A stretch of 19,167 nt of DNA from Syntrophobacteria bacterium (GCA_030145435.1 JAQYVQ010000198.1:1-19167), one strand, 5' to 3'. Counted from the first letter of the stretch, positions 6,953 through 14,821 are shown. Notes: generated by a model not told the origin, from the letters alone. Numbers and translations: made by a program.

Positions 6953-7453
6953 TTACCCTACTCTCTTGAAGGCGTCCTTGTCCGCCTGACATATAGGACA
7001 TTCGTCGGGTGCGTCCTTTTCGGCCACAAAACCGCACACACCGCAAACGTAGTAGTCCACGATTTCCTCTTTCACGAGGTAGTCCAGTGCCCCCTTGTAC
7101 AACTGGGCGTGCCTCTCTTCCACATCCCTGGCTCGGCTGAAGATGAGAGCCACATTCGACCTTTCCTCGGCCTCGGCCTCCTTGATGAAGCCGGGGTAGT
7201 AGTCGTTCTTGGCCGCCATCTCGTTCTCGAACGCGACCTGGAGGTTCTCCTCGGTTGTCTTCACCTCACCCATCAGGCGGAGCGCGTTCTTTGCATGTAC
7301 GCTCTCGGCCTCTGCAACCGCTCGAAAGAGCTTTCCGATCTGCTCGTAACCTTCCTCGTCCGCTATCTCCGCGAAGAGCCGATTCCGGGCCAGTGCCTTG
7401 GACTCCTCGGCATAAGCCACCTTGAGATTCTTGGATGTCTTTTCTTCACTCAT
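6953..7453 (-). CDS. rbr: Rubrerythrin
   Basis: A 166-aa cytoplasmic non-heme diiron protein that reduces hydrogen peroxide using electrons from NAD(P)H via rubredoxin-type partners, typical of oxidative-stress defence in anaerobes. The N-terminal four-helix ferritin-like domain carries the iron-ligand helices AYAEESKA (13-20), AEAESVHA (47-54), AFENEMAAKNDYY (74-86) and DVEERHAQLY (110-119). The C-terminal rubredoxin domain has CGVC (C137, C140) and CPIC (C152, C155), which bind the FeS4 iron. The domain order is the classical one and the length is slightly shorter than usual. The ATG at 7453 has AAGGAG 9 nt upstream. The gene appears monocistronic. All expected ligands are visible. Confidence 0.95.
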   Translation of the reverse strand: MSEEKTSKNLKVAYAEESKALARNRLFAEIADEEGYEQIGKLFRAVAEAESVHAKNALRLMGEVKTTEENLQVAFENEMAAKNDYYPGFIKEAEAEERSNVALIFSRARDVEERHAQLYKGALDYLVKEEIVDYYVCGVCGFVAEKDAPDECPICQADKDAFKRVG

Positions 7454-7864
7454 TTCGATTCACTCCTTCTGCAATCTGTTACAACACCCCTCTCGTCGGC
7501 ACCCTTGCTTCCCTGTTCCCCCTGTTTTTACCTCATATTCCAGCGAATTGAAAGTGGGTTTGAGAGCGAATAAATTCGCCCGGCAAGGTAGCGGCACAGA
7601 CTCGGCATTGGCCTTGACCTTTTTCAATTAATGGTTAAATACTTCTAATGCCTTATTAGAATTGACTTGAAAGAGGCGGCTCCTGGCTCGTGAGACCGAA
7701 ACCGGGACATTCGCAGCCCGGACACCACCCAACGCGGATTGGAACCCTCACTGGGTCTCGCGAATCAAACTAGGGTAAAGGCCGCTGCTTCAGGAACCGA
7801 CAACCCGGGTTCTTCAACGGAGAGAGGAAGAGGGAAGCGTCCTCTTCGGGGAGGTTGAGAGTTG
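7454..7864. other. Divergent rbr / lon intergenic region with two inverted repeats
   Basis: No gene is visible in these 411 bp. They contain GCGAAT-AA-ATTCGC (7566-7579) and TTCTAAT-N5-ATTAGAA (7643-7661). TTGACC (7614-7619) lies 18 bp before AATACT (7638-7643), a weak plus-strand promoter that would overlap the second repeat, making that repeat a possible operator for lon. I see no CIRCE element and no convincing sigma-32 promoter. The long lon leader (over 180 nt) contains GGGGAGG just before the start. Confidence 0.45.
7643..7661. promoter_or_regulatory. Inverted repeat upstream of lon, possible operator
   Basis: TTCTAAT and ATTAGAA are perfect 7-bp arms separated by GCCTT, overlapping the end of the best promoter candidate for lon. 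Confidence 0.4.
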
Positions 7865-10267
7865 ATGATATTCAAGAACAAGAAGGAAAAAGATGACATG
7901 ATTTGGGAGGAACTGCCCATACTGCCGATCAAGGGCACCGTTCTCTTCCCCGAGACGATCATTCCGATCCTGGTCGGGAAAGAGGGGTCTCTGGAACTCG
8001 TCAAGCAGGCCATCAGCGGGGACGGGATCATCGGCATCTGCGCGCTCAATAAACAGGATGCAGAACCCATCGATGTGCAAGACATCTATTCCTTTGGGAC
8101 CCGGGCAAAAATCGTAAAGACCGTCAACCTGCCCGACGGAAACATGAATGTCATCCTCCGCGGGCTGAATCGCATTCAAGTCGTTGAATTTGTTGATAAA
8201 TCACCCTGCTTCAGGGCGAGGATCCTCGAGGCGGTGGAACCGGACCTCCAGGATTCTGAAATCAGCGCCATGGAGGAGAACCTCAAGAATCAGGCCATCC
8301 AGGCGATCAGGCTGATCCCCACCATCCCGGACGAGATCTCCGTGATGATATCCAGCATCGACAGGCCGGGCTACCTTGCCGACCTCATCGCCTCCAATTT
8401 GAACGTGAGCGTCGCCGAAAAGCAGGGAATTCTGGAGGCCGTTTCGGTCAAGGAGCGCCTGCGGAAGGTGACGGTCCTCGTCCACCAGAAGATCGAGATT
8501 CTGGAACTCGGCAACAAGATCCAGTCGCAGGTCAAGGGAGAAATCGACAAGACCCAGAGAGAATACTACCTGCGCGAACAACTGAAGGCCATCCAACGAG
8601 AACTCGGGGAAAGAGACGACAAGACAGCCGAGTCAGAGGAATTGAAAGAGCGTTTCGACAAGAAGTCCCTGCCCGATGAGGTGCGGAATGTGGCCGAAAA
8701 GGAGCTGGACCGGCTGTCAAAAATTCCCCCTCAGGCGGCTGAATACATCGTTTCCCGCACCTACTTAGACTGGATTCTCGAGCTTCCCTGGATGGAGGGA
8801 ACCGAGGACAATCTGGATACTGTTGAAGCAACGAAGGTCCTCGAAGAGGATCACTACGACCTGGAGAAGGTCAAGAAGCGAATCCTGGAATACCTTGCCG
8901 TCCGGAAGCTCAAGGACGACATGAAGGGCCCAATCCTCTGTTTTGTGGGCCCTCCGGGGGTCGGGAAGACCTCATTGGGAAAATCCATCGCAAGGGCGAT
9001 GGGAAGGAAGTTTGTCAGGATGTCCCTCGGAGGCATTCGGGACGAGGCCGAGATCCGTGGGCATCGCAGGACTTATGTGGGAGCCCTTCCGGGGCGAATC
9101 ATCCAGGGCATGAAGAAATGCCAGTCAAACAACCCGATCTTCATGCTGGACGAAATCGACAAGCTCGGGATGGACTTTCGCGGCGACCCGTCTTCGGCCC
9201 TGCTCGAGGTGCTGGATCCCGAACAGAACTTCTCCTTCTCCGACCATTACCTGGAGGTGCCTTTCGACCTGTCGAAGGTTATGTTCATTGCCACAGCGAA
9301 CATCCTCGAGCCGATTCCGCCGGCACTGAAGGACAGGATGGAGGTCCTCGAACTCCCGGGATACACCGAGGAAGAGAAGACCCACATCGCGACCAAGTTC
9401 CTCATCCCCAAGCAGATCGAGGAGCACGGCCTCGAAAGCTCACAGATCAAGATCAGGAAAGATGCACTGCAGGAAATCATCAGCTCCTACACACGGGAGG
9501 CGGGTGTTCGAAACGTGGAACGGGAGGTGGCCTCCATTTGCAGGGCTGTGGCCAAGGAGGTGGTGGAGGGCCGAACCGATCCGGCGGCCATCACGAAACG
9601 CGACCTTCATAAATATCTCGGGCCCATCAAGTTCTTCTCGGAGATAGCGGAACGGACGACAGAGCCCGGAGTGGCCATCGGACTGGCCTGGACGCCGGTG
9701 GGAGGGGACATCATCTTCGTGGAAGCGGCCAAGATGAAGGGGAAGAACAACCTCACCCTGACCGGCAAGCTCGGCGACGTGATGAAGGAATCCGCGCAGG
9801 CCGCCCTCGGATTCATTCGGTCCAACGCAGCGGAACTCGGCATCGACGAGGAGATATTCGAGAACATCGACATTCACATCCACGTGCCGGCCGGGGCCAT
9901 TCCAAAGGACGGCCCTTCGGCAGGGGTCACGATTCTGACCGCCGTGACTTCCCTCCTGACCGGCATTGCGGTCAACCCGAAGTTCGCTATGACCGGTGAG
10001 ATCACCCTGCGGGGAACGGTCATGCCCGTAGGAGGGATCAAGGAAAAGGTGTTGGCCGCCCTGAGGGCAGGCATCCGGGAAACGATCCTCCCGGAGAAGA
10101 ACAAGAAGGACCTGGAAGACATCCCCGATTCTGTGAAGCAACAGATGACCTTCCACGGGGTCTCGACGATGAGCGAGGTGCTTCAGCTGTCGCTGGGCAT
10201 CACGAAGAAGCCCCGCAAGCCGCAGAAGCGAGTCGGGGTGCGGAATCAGACCCAGGCCCAGATGTAA
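7865..10267 (+). CDS. lon: ATP-dependent Lon protease (La)
   Basis: An 800-aa cytoplasmic AAA+ serine protease that degrades misfolded and regulatory proteins. The substrate-binding N-domain covers about 15-205 (LPILPIKGTVLFPETIIPI), followed by a coiled helical linker to about 305. The ATPase module has Walker A GPPGVGKT at 362-369, Walker B PIFMLDEID at about 424-432 and sensor-1 ATAN. The protease domain has the catalytic Ser-Lys dyad S685 in KDGPSAGVT and K727 in GGIKEKVLAA. Length is normal for LonA (about 780-820). ATG 7865 is used; a TTG one codon earlier (7862) is 7 nt from GGGGAGG and could be the true start. Two stop codons stand in tandem (TAATAA). It heads a tight plus-strand run with dtd and a TIGR02757 gene, an arrangement that may couple protein and tRNA quality control. 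Confidence 0.97.
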   Translation: MIFKNKKEKDDMIWEELPILPIKGTVLFPETIIPILVGKEGSLELVKQAISGDGIIGICALNKQDAEPIDVQDIYSFGTRAKIVKTVNLPDGNMNVILRGLNRIQVVEFVDKSPCFRARILEAVEPDLQDSEISAMEENLKNQAIQAIRLIPTIPDEISVMISSIDRPGYLADLIASNLNVSVAEKQGILEAVSVKERLRKVTVLVHQKIEILELGNKIQSQVKGEIDKTQREYYLREQLKAIQRELGERDDKTAESEELKERFDKKSLPDEVRNVAEKELDRLSKIPPQAAEYIVSRTYLDWILELPWMEGTEDNLDTVEATKVLEEDHYDLEKVKKRILEYLAVRKLKDDMKGPILCFVGPPGVGKTSLGKSIARAMGRKFVRMSLGGIRDEAEIRGHRRTYVGALPGRIIQGMKKCQSNNPIFMLDEIDKLGMDFRGDPSSALLEVLDPEQNFSFSDHYLEVPFDLSKVMFIATANILEPIPPALKDRMEVLELPGYTEEEKTHIATKFLIPKQIEEHGLESSQIKIRKDALQEIISSYTREAGVRNVEREVASICRAVAKEVVEGRTDPAAITKRDLHKYLGPIKFFSEIAERTTEPGVAIGLAWTPVGGDIIFVEAAKMKGKNNLTLTGKLGDVMKESAQAALGFIRSNAAELGIDEEIFENIDIHIHVPAGAIPKDGPSAGVTILTAVTSLLTGIAVNPKFAMTGEITLRGTVMPVGGIKEKVLAALRAGIRETILPEKNKKDLEDIPDSVKQQMTFHGVSTMSEVLQLSLGITKKPRKPQKRVGVRNQTQAQM

Positions 10268-10276
10268 TAAACGTCT

Positions 10277-10726
10277 ATGAGAGCCGTCGTTCAGAGAGTC
10301 TCCTCCGCAGAGGTTCGCGTCAACGGTCAAATCCTGGGGTCGATCGGGCGGGGGCTTCTGGTGCTGCTTGCCGTTGGAGAGGTCGATCAGGCACAGGACG
10401 CCGCCTACCTGGCAAAGAAGACCCTCAACCTCCGCGTATTCGAGGATGCAGAGGGAAAGATGAACCGTTCGGTTCAGGATATTCGCGGGAGCTTGCTCGT
10501 CATCTCCCAGTTCACACTGTACGGCGACTGCAGGAAGGGAAATCGCCCCTCCTTCGTGGACGCGGCCCCACCCGAGAAGGCAGAGGATCTGTACACCCTC
10601 TACCTGGAAGAGGTCGGGAAGTCGGGCATAGAGATCGCCTCCGGAAAATTTCAGGCCATGATGGACGTGTCCCTCGTGAATCAGGGGCCGGTCACTGTGC
10701 TCCTGGACAGCAAGAAGGCATTCTGA
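10277..10726 (+). CDS. dtd: D-aminoacyl-tRNA deacylase
   Basis: A 149-aa cytoplasmic homodimeric enzyme that hydrolyses D-aminoacyl-tRNAs (and glycyl-tRNA-Ala), recycling tRNA mischarged with D-amino acids. The start MRAVVQRVSSAEVRV is typical. The active-site strand SQFTLYGDCRKGNRPSF is at 77-93, with SQ(F)T at 77-80, and the cross-subunit Gly-cisPro motif is NQGPVT (135-140; G137-P138). Length fits the family exactly. It begins 9 nt after the lon stop with no clear Shine-Dalgarno, which suggests translational coupling to lon. The stop is followed after 4 nt by the next start, so it is part of one operon. Confidence 0.95.
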   Translation: MRAVVQRVSSAEVRVNGQILGSIGRGLLVLLAVGEVDQAQDAAYLAKKTLNLRVFEDAEGKMNRSVQDIRGSLLVISQFTLYGDCRKGNRPSFVDAAPPEKAEDLYTLYLEEVGKSGIEIASGKFQAMMDVSLVNQGPVTVLLDSKKAF

Positions 10727-10730
10727 CCTC

Positions 10731-11699
10731 TTGATTTCGAACACGAATCGCCTCTCTCTCCTCAAAGAGGCCCTGGACAAGCTCCACAAGGGGTACGGCC
10801 CCTCGTATCTCGAAAGCGACCCCCTGCTCCTTGCTCACAAGTATACGACCCCGGAGGACCAGGAGGTCGTGGGATTCCTGGCCGCAGTGTTCGCCTACGG
10901 CCACGTCCCACAGATCCTTCGGAACCTGAGAGTCATTCTGACGCCTCTGTCCGGTTCCGTGGCCGAGGCCATCCGTAAGGGGAACGCCTCCAGCTGGAAA
11001 CGTGTGTACAAGGGATACGCCTACCGGTTTCAGCAGCAAGGGGATCTGATCCTTCTCCTGTGGCTGCTCAGGCAGGTCCTGGCAGACTCCGGCTCGCTCC
11101 AGGCCTCTTTCCTCCGCTTCTACGTGCCGCACCGGGACGAGCCTCTCCCCATGCGGAGGGCCCTTACGGAATGGGTCGGCTACTTGCGCCAGACGCTGCG
11201 GTCCAGCCCGGGATGGGGTGCACTGGAGAACCCCAGGGGCATCTATCATCTGTTGCCCGACCCTGCTTCCGGGTCCCCCTGCAAGAGGTGGAACCTCTAC
11301 CTGCGCTGGATGGTTCGAGGACCGGACGGCCTCGATCTCGGTCTCTGGAAATCCATCCCCACCCGTCATCTGATCCTTCCGTTGGATACCCACACGGCCC
11401 GTATCTGCGGATACCTCAGGCTCACGAGCCGTGCTGCTCCCAGTTGGGCGATGGCAGAAGAAATCACCCAAACCTTGAGGAACCTGGACCCGGAAGACCC
11501 CATACGATATGATTTCTCTATCGCAAGGTTGGGGATCCTGGCCCGCTGCACGAAAAAGATGGATCGGAACCGTTGCGTTTCTTGTGAATTATCAAGGATT
11601 TGCCATGCCGAAGAGGACCTCCCTTCCGGATCCCGCCCCCGCGCAAAGGCAGGGAAGCGCGTCCCTGTTTCTCGACAAAGAGGGCCGTTGGTTTCATGA
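10731..11699 (+). CDS. TIGR02757/DUF2400 family protein, divergent endonuclease III-like with Fe-S cysteines
   Basis: A 322-aa protein recognised as TIGR02757 by LWKSIPTRHLILPLDTHTARI (205-225) and DPEDPIRYDFSIARLGIL (253-270). No function is established for the family. Two features resemble endonuclease III (HhH-GPD): LDTHTAR (218-224) parallels its VDTHIFR, which holds the catalytic Asp, and the spacing C273-x8-C282-x2-C285-x5-C291 parallels its [4Fe-4S] motif C-x6-C-x2-C-x5-C. I do not see the helix-hairpin-helix LPGVGRKTA lysine, so this may be a DNA-binding relative rather than an active lyase. The TTG start is 4 nt after dtd and lacks an obvious Shine-Dalgarno, so translation may be coupled. 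The last 31 residues follow the cysteine cluster and are encoded inside a 95-nt overlap with the next gene. Confidence 0.8.
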   Translation: MISNTNRLSLLKEALDKLHKGYGPSYLESDPLLLAHKYTTPEDQEVVGFLAAVFAYGHVPQILRNLRVILTPLSGSVAEAIRKGNASSWKRVYKGYAYRFQQQGDLILLLWLLRQVLADSGSLQASFLRFYVPHRDEPLPMRRALTEWVGYLRQTLRSSPGWGALENPRGIYHLLPDPASGSPCKRWNLYLRWMVRGPDGLDLGLWKSIPTRHLILPLDTHTARICGYLRLTSRAAPSWAMAEEITQTLRNLDPEDPIRYDFSIARLGILARCTKKMDRNRCVSCELSRICHAEEDLPSGSRPRAKAGKRVPVSRQRGPLVS

Positions 11700-12120
11700 G
11701 GGCGTAGAGATCACGCATGGCAGGACCCACCTGCTCTTCTCGAAGAGTATTCGAAGAGACCCCACGGGGAAGTACTATGTCCACGTCGGCCCGGAGTCCG
11801 CAGAGGTCATTGTCGAGGACGCTCCCTATACGATAAGATCCGTTACCCTGCAGGAAGAGTCTGACGGGCCGCCCATGGACTACATCCTCCACCTGAACGA
11901 CGAAACGCAGGAATGCCTCGAATCCGGCTCACTCGATGTCAGCGAACAGAACGTGATGTACTGCAGGGTCAAGGGGGGGACCGAACGGGCGCGTTTTCTC
12001 CGCGCGGCCTATTATCAGATCTGCGCCAAGCTCGAGTACGATGAAACCGACGACCGGTACTGGCTACCCTGCAGGGATCGGGAGATCACAATCCTTCGAG
12101 ACGGCACAGCCAATAGCTAG
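11605..12120 (+). CDS. DUF1285-like hypothetical protein
   Basis: A 171-aa soluble protein without signal or membrane segments. The segment LFLDKEGRWFHEGVEITHGRTHLLFSKSIRRDPTGKYYVHVGP (21-63) and the following VIVEDAPYTIRSV (68-80) resemble the DUF1285 pattern (RWFHEG, then a DAPF-like strand), whose function is not known. The C-terminal half is less conserved-looking and has four cysteines. The ATG at 11605 has AAGGA 6 nt upstream; a longer frame from 11509 runs inside the previous gene. It overlaps that gene by 95 nt in another frame and probably belongs to the lon-dtd transcript. Confidence 0.65.
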   Translation: MPKRTSLPDPAPAQRQGSASLFLDKEGRWFHEGVEITHGRTHLLFSKSIRRDPTGKYYVHVGPESAEVIVEDAPYTIRSVTLQEESDGPPMDYILHLNDETQECLESGSLDVSEQNVMYCRVKGGTERARFLRAAYYQICAKLEYDETDDRYWLPCRDREITILRDGTANS

Positions 12121-12154
12121 AAGGCAAAAAGACGATTCTTCTTGGGAGCAAGCA

Positions 12155-13024
12155 ATGCGTATGCGAGCGGTCAGAACAATCTTTGTCGCTTCCCCTCTCC
12201 TTCTCTCTCTCTTCGTACTTTCCGCCTGCATGGTCGGAAAGAGCACCTACGAAGATGAACTCCGGGCGAGGCAGGCCTGTCAGTCGACTCTGAAGCAATG
12301 CAGGCAGGAAAGCCGTGATATCGAGGCAGGGTTACAGGACCTTCAGCAGAGGGTCGAAAAAGAAGCCGGGACAAACGCAGCGCTCCTGGAAGAACTCGCA
12401 ACGCTTCAAGCCGAGAGGGAAGAGAACCTGCGCCAGGTCGCCATGTACCAGCAGGAACTCAAGGAGCAGGAGACCCAGATTTCCCGAGTCACCGACACCT
12501 ACAAGAACCTCATCGAAAACCTCTCCCAGGAGATCGACGAAGGCAAGATCCGGATCGATCAGTCTGAGACGCGCCTGAAGCTGAACCTCGTCGACAAAAT
12601 CCTCTTTCCCTCGGGAAGTGCAACACTCACCAGCAAGGGGCGAGTGGTGCTCGACAAGGTGGGCTTCGCCCTGAAGGACATCAACGATCGCAGGATCATG
12701 ATCGAAGGGCACACGGATGACGTGCCCTTGAGCCCGAAACTCCAGAAGATCTATGGCTCGAACTGGGGGCTCTCTGCCCTGCGCGCCACCTCGGTTGTCC
12801 GCTACCTGCATGAGGAAGCGGGCATCGACCCCAGGCTGCTCGGTGCCACGGGGTACTCGATGTACAGGCCCTTTCGCGAGAATGACTCGTCCGAAGGGCG
12901 GCAGGCGAACCGGCGAATCGAAATCATACTCACCCCCCTGACTCCACAGGAGATGCAGGCGCTCCACGCCTCCCAGACCCAGGGCGAGGCACCTCCATCT
13001 GCACCGCCCCCTGGGAATCGTTAA
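12155..13024 (+). CDS. OmpA/MotB-type peptidoglycan-binding lipoprotein with coiled coil
   Basis: A 289-aa envelope lipoprotein. Signal peptide 1-24 has a basic MRMRAVR, a hydrophobic core and the lipobox LSAC with C25 as the lipidated residue. Residues about 30-140 are a long charged coiled coil (heptad-like E/Q/L content). The OmpA C-terminal domain (about 145-262) shows ILFPSGSATLTSKG, IMIEGHTDDVPL (181-192), NWGLSALRATSVVRYL (203-218) and ANRRIEIIL (251-259), which bind diaminopimelate in peptidoglycan. The last 27 residues are polar and proline-rich. The ATG at 12155 follows GGGAG by 6 nt and gives the correct signal peptide; a longer frame from 12041 does not. It probably tethers the outer membrane to the wall, and could serve a trans-envelope complex. 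Confidence 0.9.
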   Translation: MRMRAVRTIFVASPLLLSLFVLSACMVGKSTYEDELRARQACQSTLKQCRQESRDIEAGLQDLQQRVEKEAGTNAALLEELATLQAEREENLRQVAMYQQELKEQETQISRVTDTYKNLIENLSQEIDEGKIRIDQSETRLKLNLVDKILFPSGSATLTSKGRVVLDKVGFALKDINDRRIMIEGHTDDVPLSPKLQKIYGSNWGLSALRATSVVRYLHEEAGIDPRLLGATGYSMYRPFRENDSSEGRQANRRIEIILTPLTPQEMQALHASQTQGEAPPSAPPPGNR

Positions 13025-13056
13025 AGGTCGAGGCCCCGTGGAAATCGACCCAGAGA

Positions 13057-13411
13057 ATGGATAAGCAAGTCCTTCAGATCATAGGCACTGTCCTCTTGCT
13101 CGCCGGCCTCGTGTTCGGATCGATCGGTGCGCACAGGATCGCCACGAACCTTCCCATTTCTGACGAAAACTCCCTGGCAGAAGCCAGAAGAGCCGTGTTG
13201 CCGGAAAAGGGGGACACGACGAGCCAGGGGGGGCGAATCGTTGCGGGGAAACGTCGAGTTTCAGGTCTGGAAATCCGCACTGCAGGTCACGAAAGGGGTC
13301 CGCACAGAGGAGAGATCCGAGGGATCGGTCTTTCTCGTGTCCGGAATCATCTCGGTAATCTGGGGAATGACCATGCTCTACTACAGCAGATCAACACCGG
13401 ATGAGGCCTGA
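13057..13411 (+). pseudogene. Two-TM membrane protein gene split by one extra G (frameshift at G7)
   Basis: Two overlapping frames make sense only if joined. The first (from ATG 13057) gives a hydrophobic segment IIGTVLLLAGLVFGSIGA (8-25) and a polar stretch. The second frame, ending at 13411, gives FQVWKSALQVTKG, a charged linker and a second hydrophobic segment GSVFLVSGIISVIWGMTMLYY. They meet at a run of seven Gs (13227-13233). With six Gs the product would be one 117-aa protein with a helix near each end and a polar loop between them. It could be a decayed gene, a sequencing error in a homopolymer, or slippage-controlled expression. Function unknown. It starts 33 nt after the OmpA gene, so it may be in the same transcript. 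Confidence 0.65.
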
Positions 13412-13439
13412 GGGCCGGCTCGCCTCGAAGAATGGGGCG

Positions 13440-13724
13440 TCAGCGTCCTCGGGTGAAATCTCCTCGAAGGAGGCCCACAATCATCCCTGATACGGGACTG
13501 ACGACCATACCCAGGCAATAGGATCCCACCAGGCAAAGGAAGCCGATCTTCGAGCCGAAGACGAGGAACACGACGATCGAAACAGCGAGCCAGGCAAGTC
13601 CCAGAAATCCGAAAAGCGCATCTCCCATGTTCTTGTGGAAGTGGCCGCTCAGGGTAATCAAAAACACAGAGATGGCCAAACACAAGATCATTGCAGAAAA
13701 CCGAGGGTTGCCCAGAACTTCCAT
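13440..13724 (-). CDS. Small integral membrane protein, three predicted TM helices
   Basis: A 94-aa hydrophobic protein. Predicted helices lie at about 11-27, 37-57 and 60-86, with short loops and a basic C-terminus (RGDFTRGR). I do not recognise the family, so no function is given. The ATG at 13724 has TGGAGGAA 7 nt upstream, and a promoter lies just before it. It converges with the frameshifted gene (28-bp gap, no terminator seen). The gene is at the left border of the accessory region. Confidence 0.7.
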   Translation of the reverse strand: MEVLGNPRFSAMILCLAISVFLITLSGHFHKNMGDALFGFLGLAWLAVSIVVFLVFGSKIGFLCLVGSYCLGMVVSPVSGMIVGLLRGDFTRGR

Positions 13725-13758
13725 GCAGCGATTCCTCCAAGTTGGACAATGTACCTAT

Positions 13759-13788
13759 GATATAACACACCCTTTTTCCTCAGTGCAA
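13759..13788 (-). promoter_or_regulatory. Promoter for the three-TM protein gene
   Basis: On the minus strand TTGCAC (13788-13783) is followed after 18 bp by TATATC (13764-13759), or after 17 bp by TTATAT. The gap from here to the intron (13789-14088) has no supported gene; it holds the 13896-13972 inverted repeat and a G8 run at 14042-14049. Confidence 0.45.
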
Positions 13789-13895
13789 GAAGAGTTTTCT
13801 TCAAGCACCCAGGGGGGGCTGTTCAGCATCTTTTCGACTCCAAAACAGCCTCTTCGGGTCCTTGTCAGGTACAATTCTTCTCATTGCGGAACAGG

Positions 13896-13972
13896 GGGGT
13901 CAAACCTACACATCTGACGAAGCCGCCTGACCCTCTTGATGATGACTTTGCCACATATGTAGGTTTGACCCC
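13896..13972. repeat. 15-bp inverted repeat, REP/BIME-type or end of an IS200-like element
   Basis: GGGGTCAAACCTACA (13896-13910) and its exact reverse complement (13958-13972) enclose 47 nt. Repeats starting GGGGTCA of this style are often linked with REP-associated tyrosine (RAYT) transposases in deltaproteobacteria (recollection, not searched). No transposase gene is present here, so it would have been mobilised in trans or be a relic. Confidence 0.55.
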
Positions 13973-14127
13973 TTTGATATGGTTTTTTTGCTACCTGCCT
14001 GTGGAATTTGAGAGGGAACGCCATCGTTGCGTCTCCAACACGGGGGGGGCTTCGTCGTACCTGAGACGCAGAGGGATATTGGCCAGAAATCGAGTAGGAG
14101 GGGACCTCACGGTCCCCGTCCTCTCAC

Positions 14128-14158
14128 ACCACCGGACATACTCAGCGTATCCGGCGGT
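14128..14158 (-). ncRNA. Group II intron domain V
   Basis: A 31-nt hairpin with ACC-G-CCGGATAC on one arm and GTATGTCCGG-T-GGT on the other, holding a 5-nt cap GCTGA and a two-nucleotide bulge: the catalytic-core layout of domain V. It is directly followed by domain VI. Confidence 0.75.
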
Positions 14159-14177
14159 TTCTTCTAGCGTTTTAACG

Positions 14178-14360
14178 TCAGATACCTGTCAGGTTCTGCG
14201 TCAAGGCTCGGTCCTGTTCCGATGCCGTGGACGTTTGCCGCTCCTCGTACGTCGAAGCTCCGGTTCTGCCTTCGCCTCCAACGCCGGGGCGCACAGGGTC
14301 CTCCATATCCCTGAAGAGATAGGGTTGGTACTCTGTGCCTTGCTGCCGCTTCGCGCCCAT
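14178..14360 (-). pseudogene. N-terminal remnant of a group II intron reverse transcriptase/maturase
   Basis: About 60 codons from the ATG at 14360 resemble the variable leader of intron-encoded proteins (MGAKRQQGTE, and near the end SEQDRALTQNL, the lead-in to the RT domain). The frame stops immediately after that point, about 20 nt before domain V. The RT, maturase and any endonuclease domains are missing, consistent with one internal deletion. Larger frames across the intron are shadows of structured RNA. Confidence 0.55.
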
Positions 14361-14780
14361 CGAACCGTTCAGCCTGCTCCTTGCACCAGAAGATTCGGTC
14401 CTTCACCTGCCCCATGGCAGCCTACTATGACCTCTGCTGACTTCTCGCCACTCTTCCCTTCGCGTCTCCGCGTTGGTAGTCTGCCGCAGGCAGACGAGCG
14501 CCGAGATCTCCCAGGGTAAGTCGTGCCTCTTTCCCCCGGTCCCCGCCGGATTTACCTCCATGCGTGTCCGGATGACTATCGGGCGTCCCCGTCCAATGCC
14601 GGGTTACCCCACCATGGCGGCCTTCTATCCGGTTTCTGTTCGTCGGGTCCGGGTTTTGCCATTGGCTTCCTTCAGATCCCGCCTCGCGGCGGGCACCCTT
14701 GCCTAGGCTAACGGTTCCGGTCATCTCGGTCCGTAGAGGACTTCCACCTCCGAGATGCACGACATGCCTGGCACACATAG

Positions 14781-14820
14781 AAAGGGGCTACGGCCTGATC
14801 ACCGTAACCCATTGATTTTA
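14781..14820 (+). other. Integrase-tail/att-flank sequence next to the tRNA-Met fragment
   Basis: GGGCTACGGC (14785-14794) and ACCGTAACCCATTGATTT (14801-14818) closely match the end of the integrase stub and its flank at 18059-18090, which read GGGCTACAGC and ACCGTAACCCCTTGATTT. Both copies run straight into the 3' end of a tRNA gene on the opposite strand. This copy is probably the last codons of a lost integrase plus its attachment-site arm. Confidence 0.5.
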
Positions 14821-14821
14821 C

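Larger units (their letters stand above)
14089..14776 (-). mobile_element. Degenerate group II intron, reverse transcriptase mostly deleted
   Basis: Read on the minus strand, the 5' end is GTGTGCCAGGCATG, matching the GUGYG start, followed within 30 nt by a GGAGGTGGAAGTCCTC hairpin. A long non-coding domain I-III stretch follows, including AAGTCAGCAGAGGTCATAGT (ending near 14426), which I know from active introns. The 3' end has a domain V hairpin (14128-14158) whose arms CCGGATAC and GTATGTCCGG close on GCTGA. It is followed by a domain VI stem GGGGACC/GGTCCCC (14117-14100) and the end CCTACTCGAT, with a bulge-type A 7 nt from the splice site. At 688 bp it lacks the ~1.2-kb reverse transcriptase core. 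The ends look splice-competent, but mobility would need a maturase from elsewhere. Confidence 0.8.

Noticed and set aside
6847..6969. 40-aa plus-strand frame with an excellent GGAGGAG ribosome site
   Set aside because: It reads through the rubrerythrin hairpin, has no convincing promoter and no recognisable protein features; the ribosome-like site is probably chance.
13884..14519. 211-aa plus-strand frame
   Set aside because: It runs antisense through the intron and the inverted repeat, with no ribosome site or protein-like composition.
14425..14778. 117-aa minus-strand frame across the left part of the intron
   Set aside because: It translates structured group II intron RNA; such frames are often annotated but not coding.
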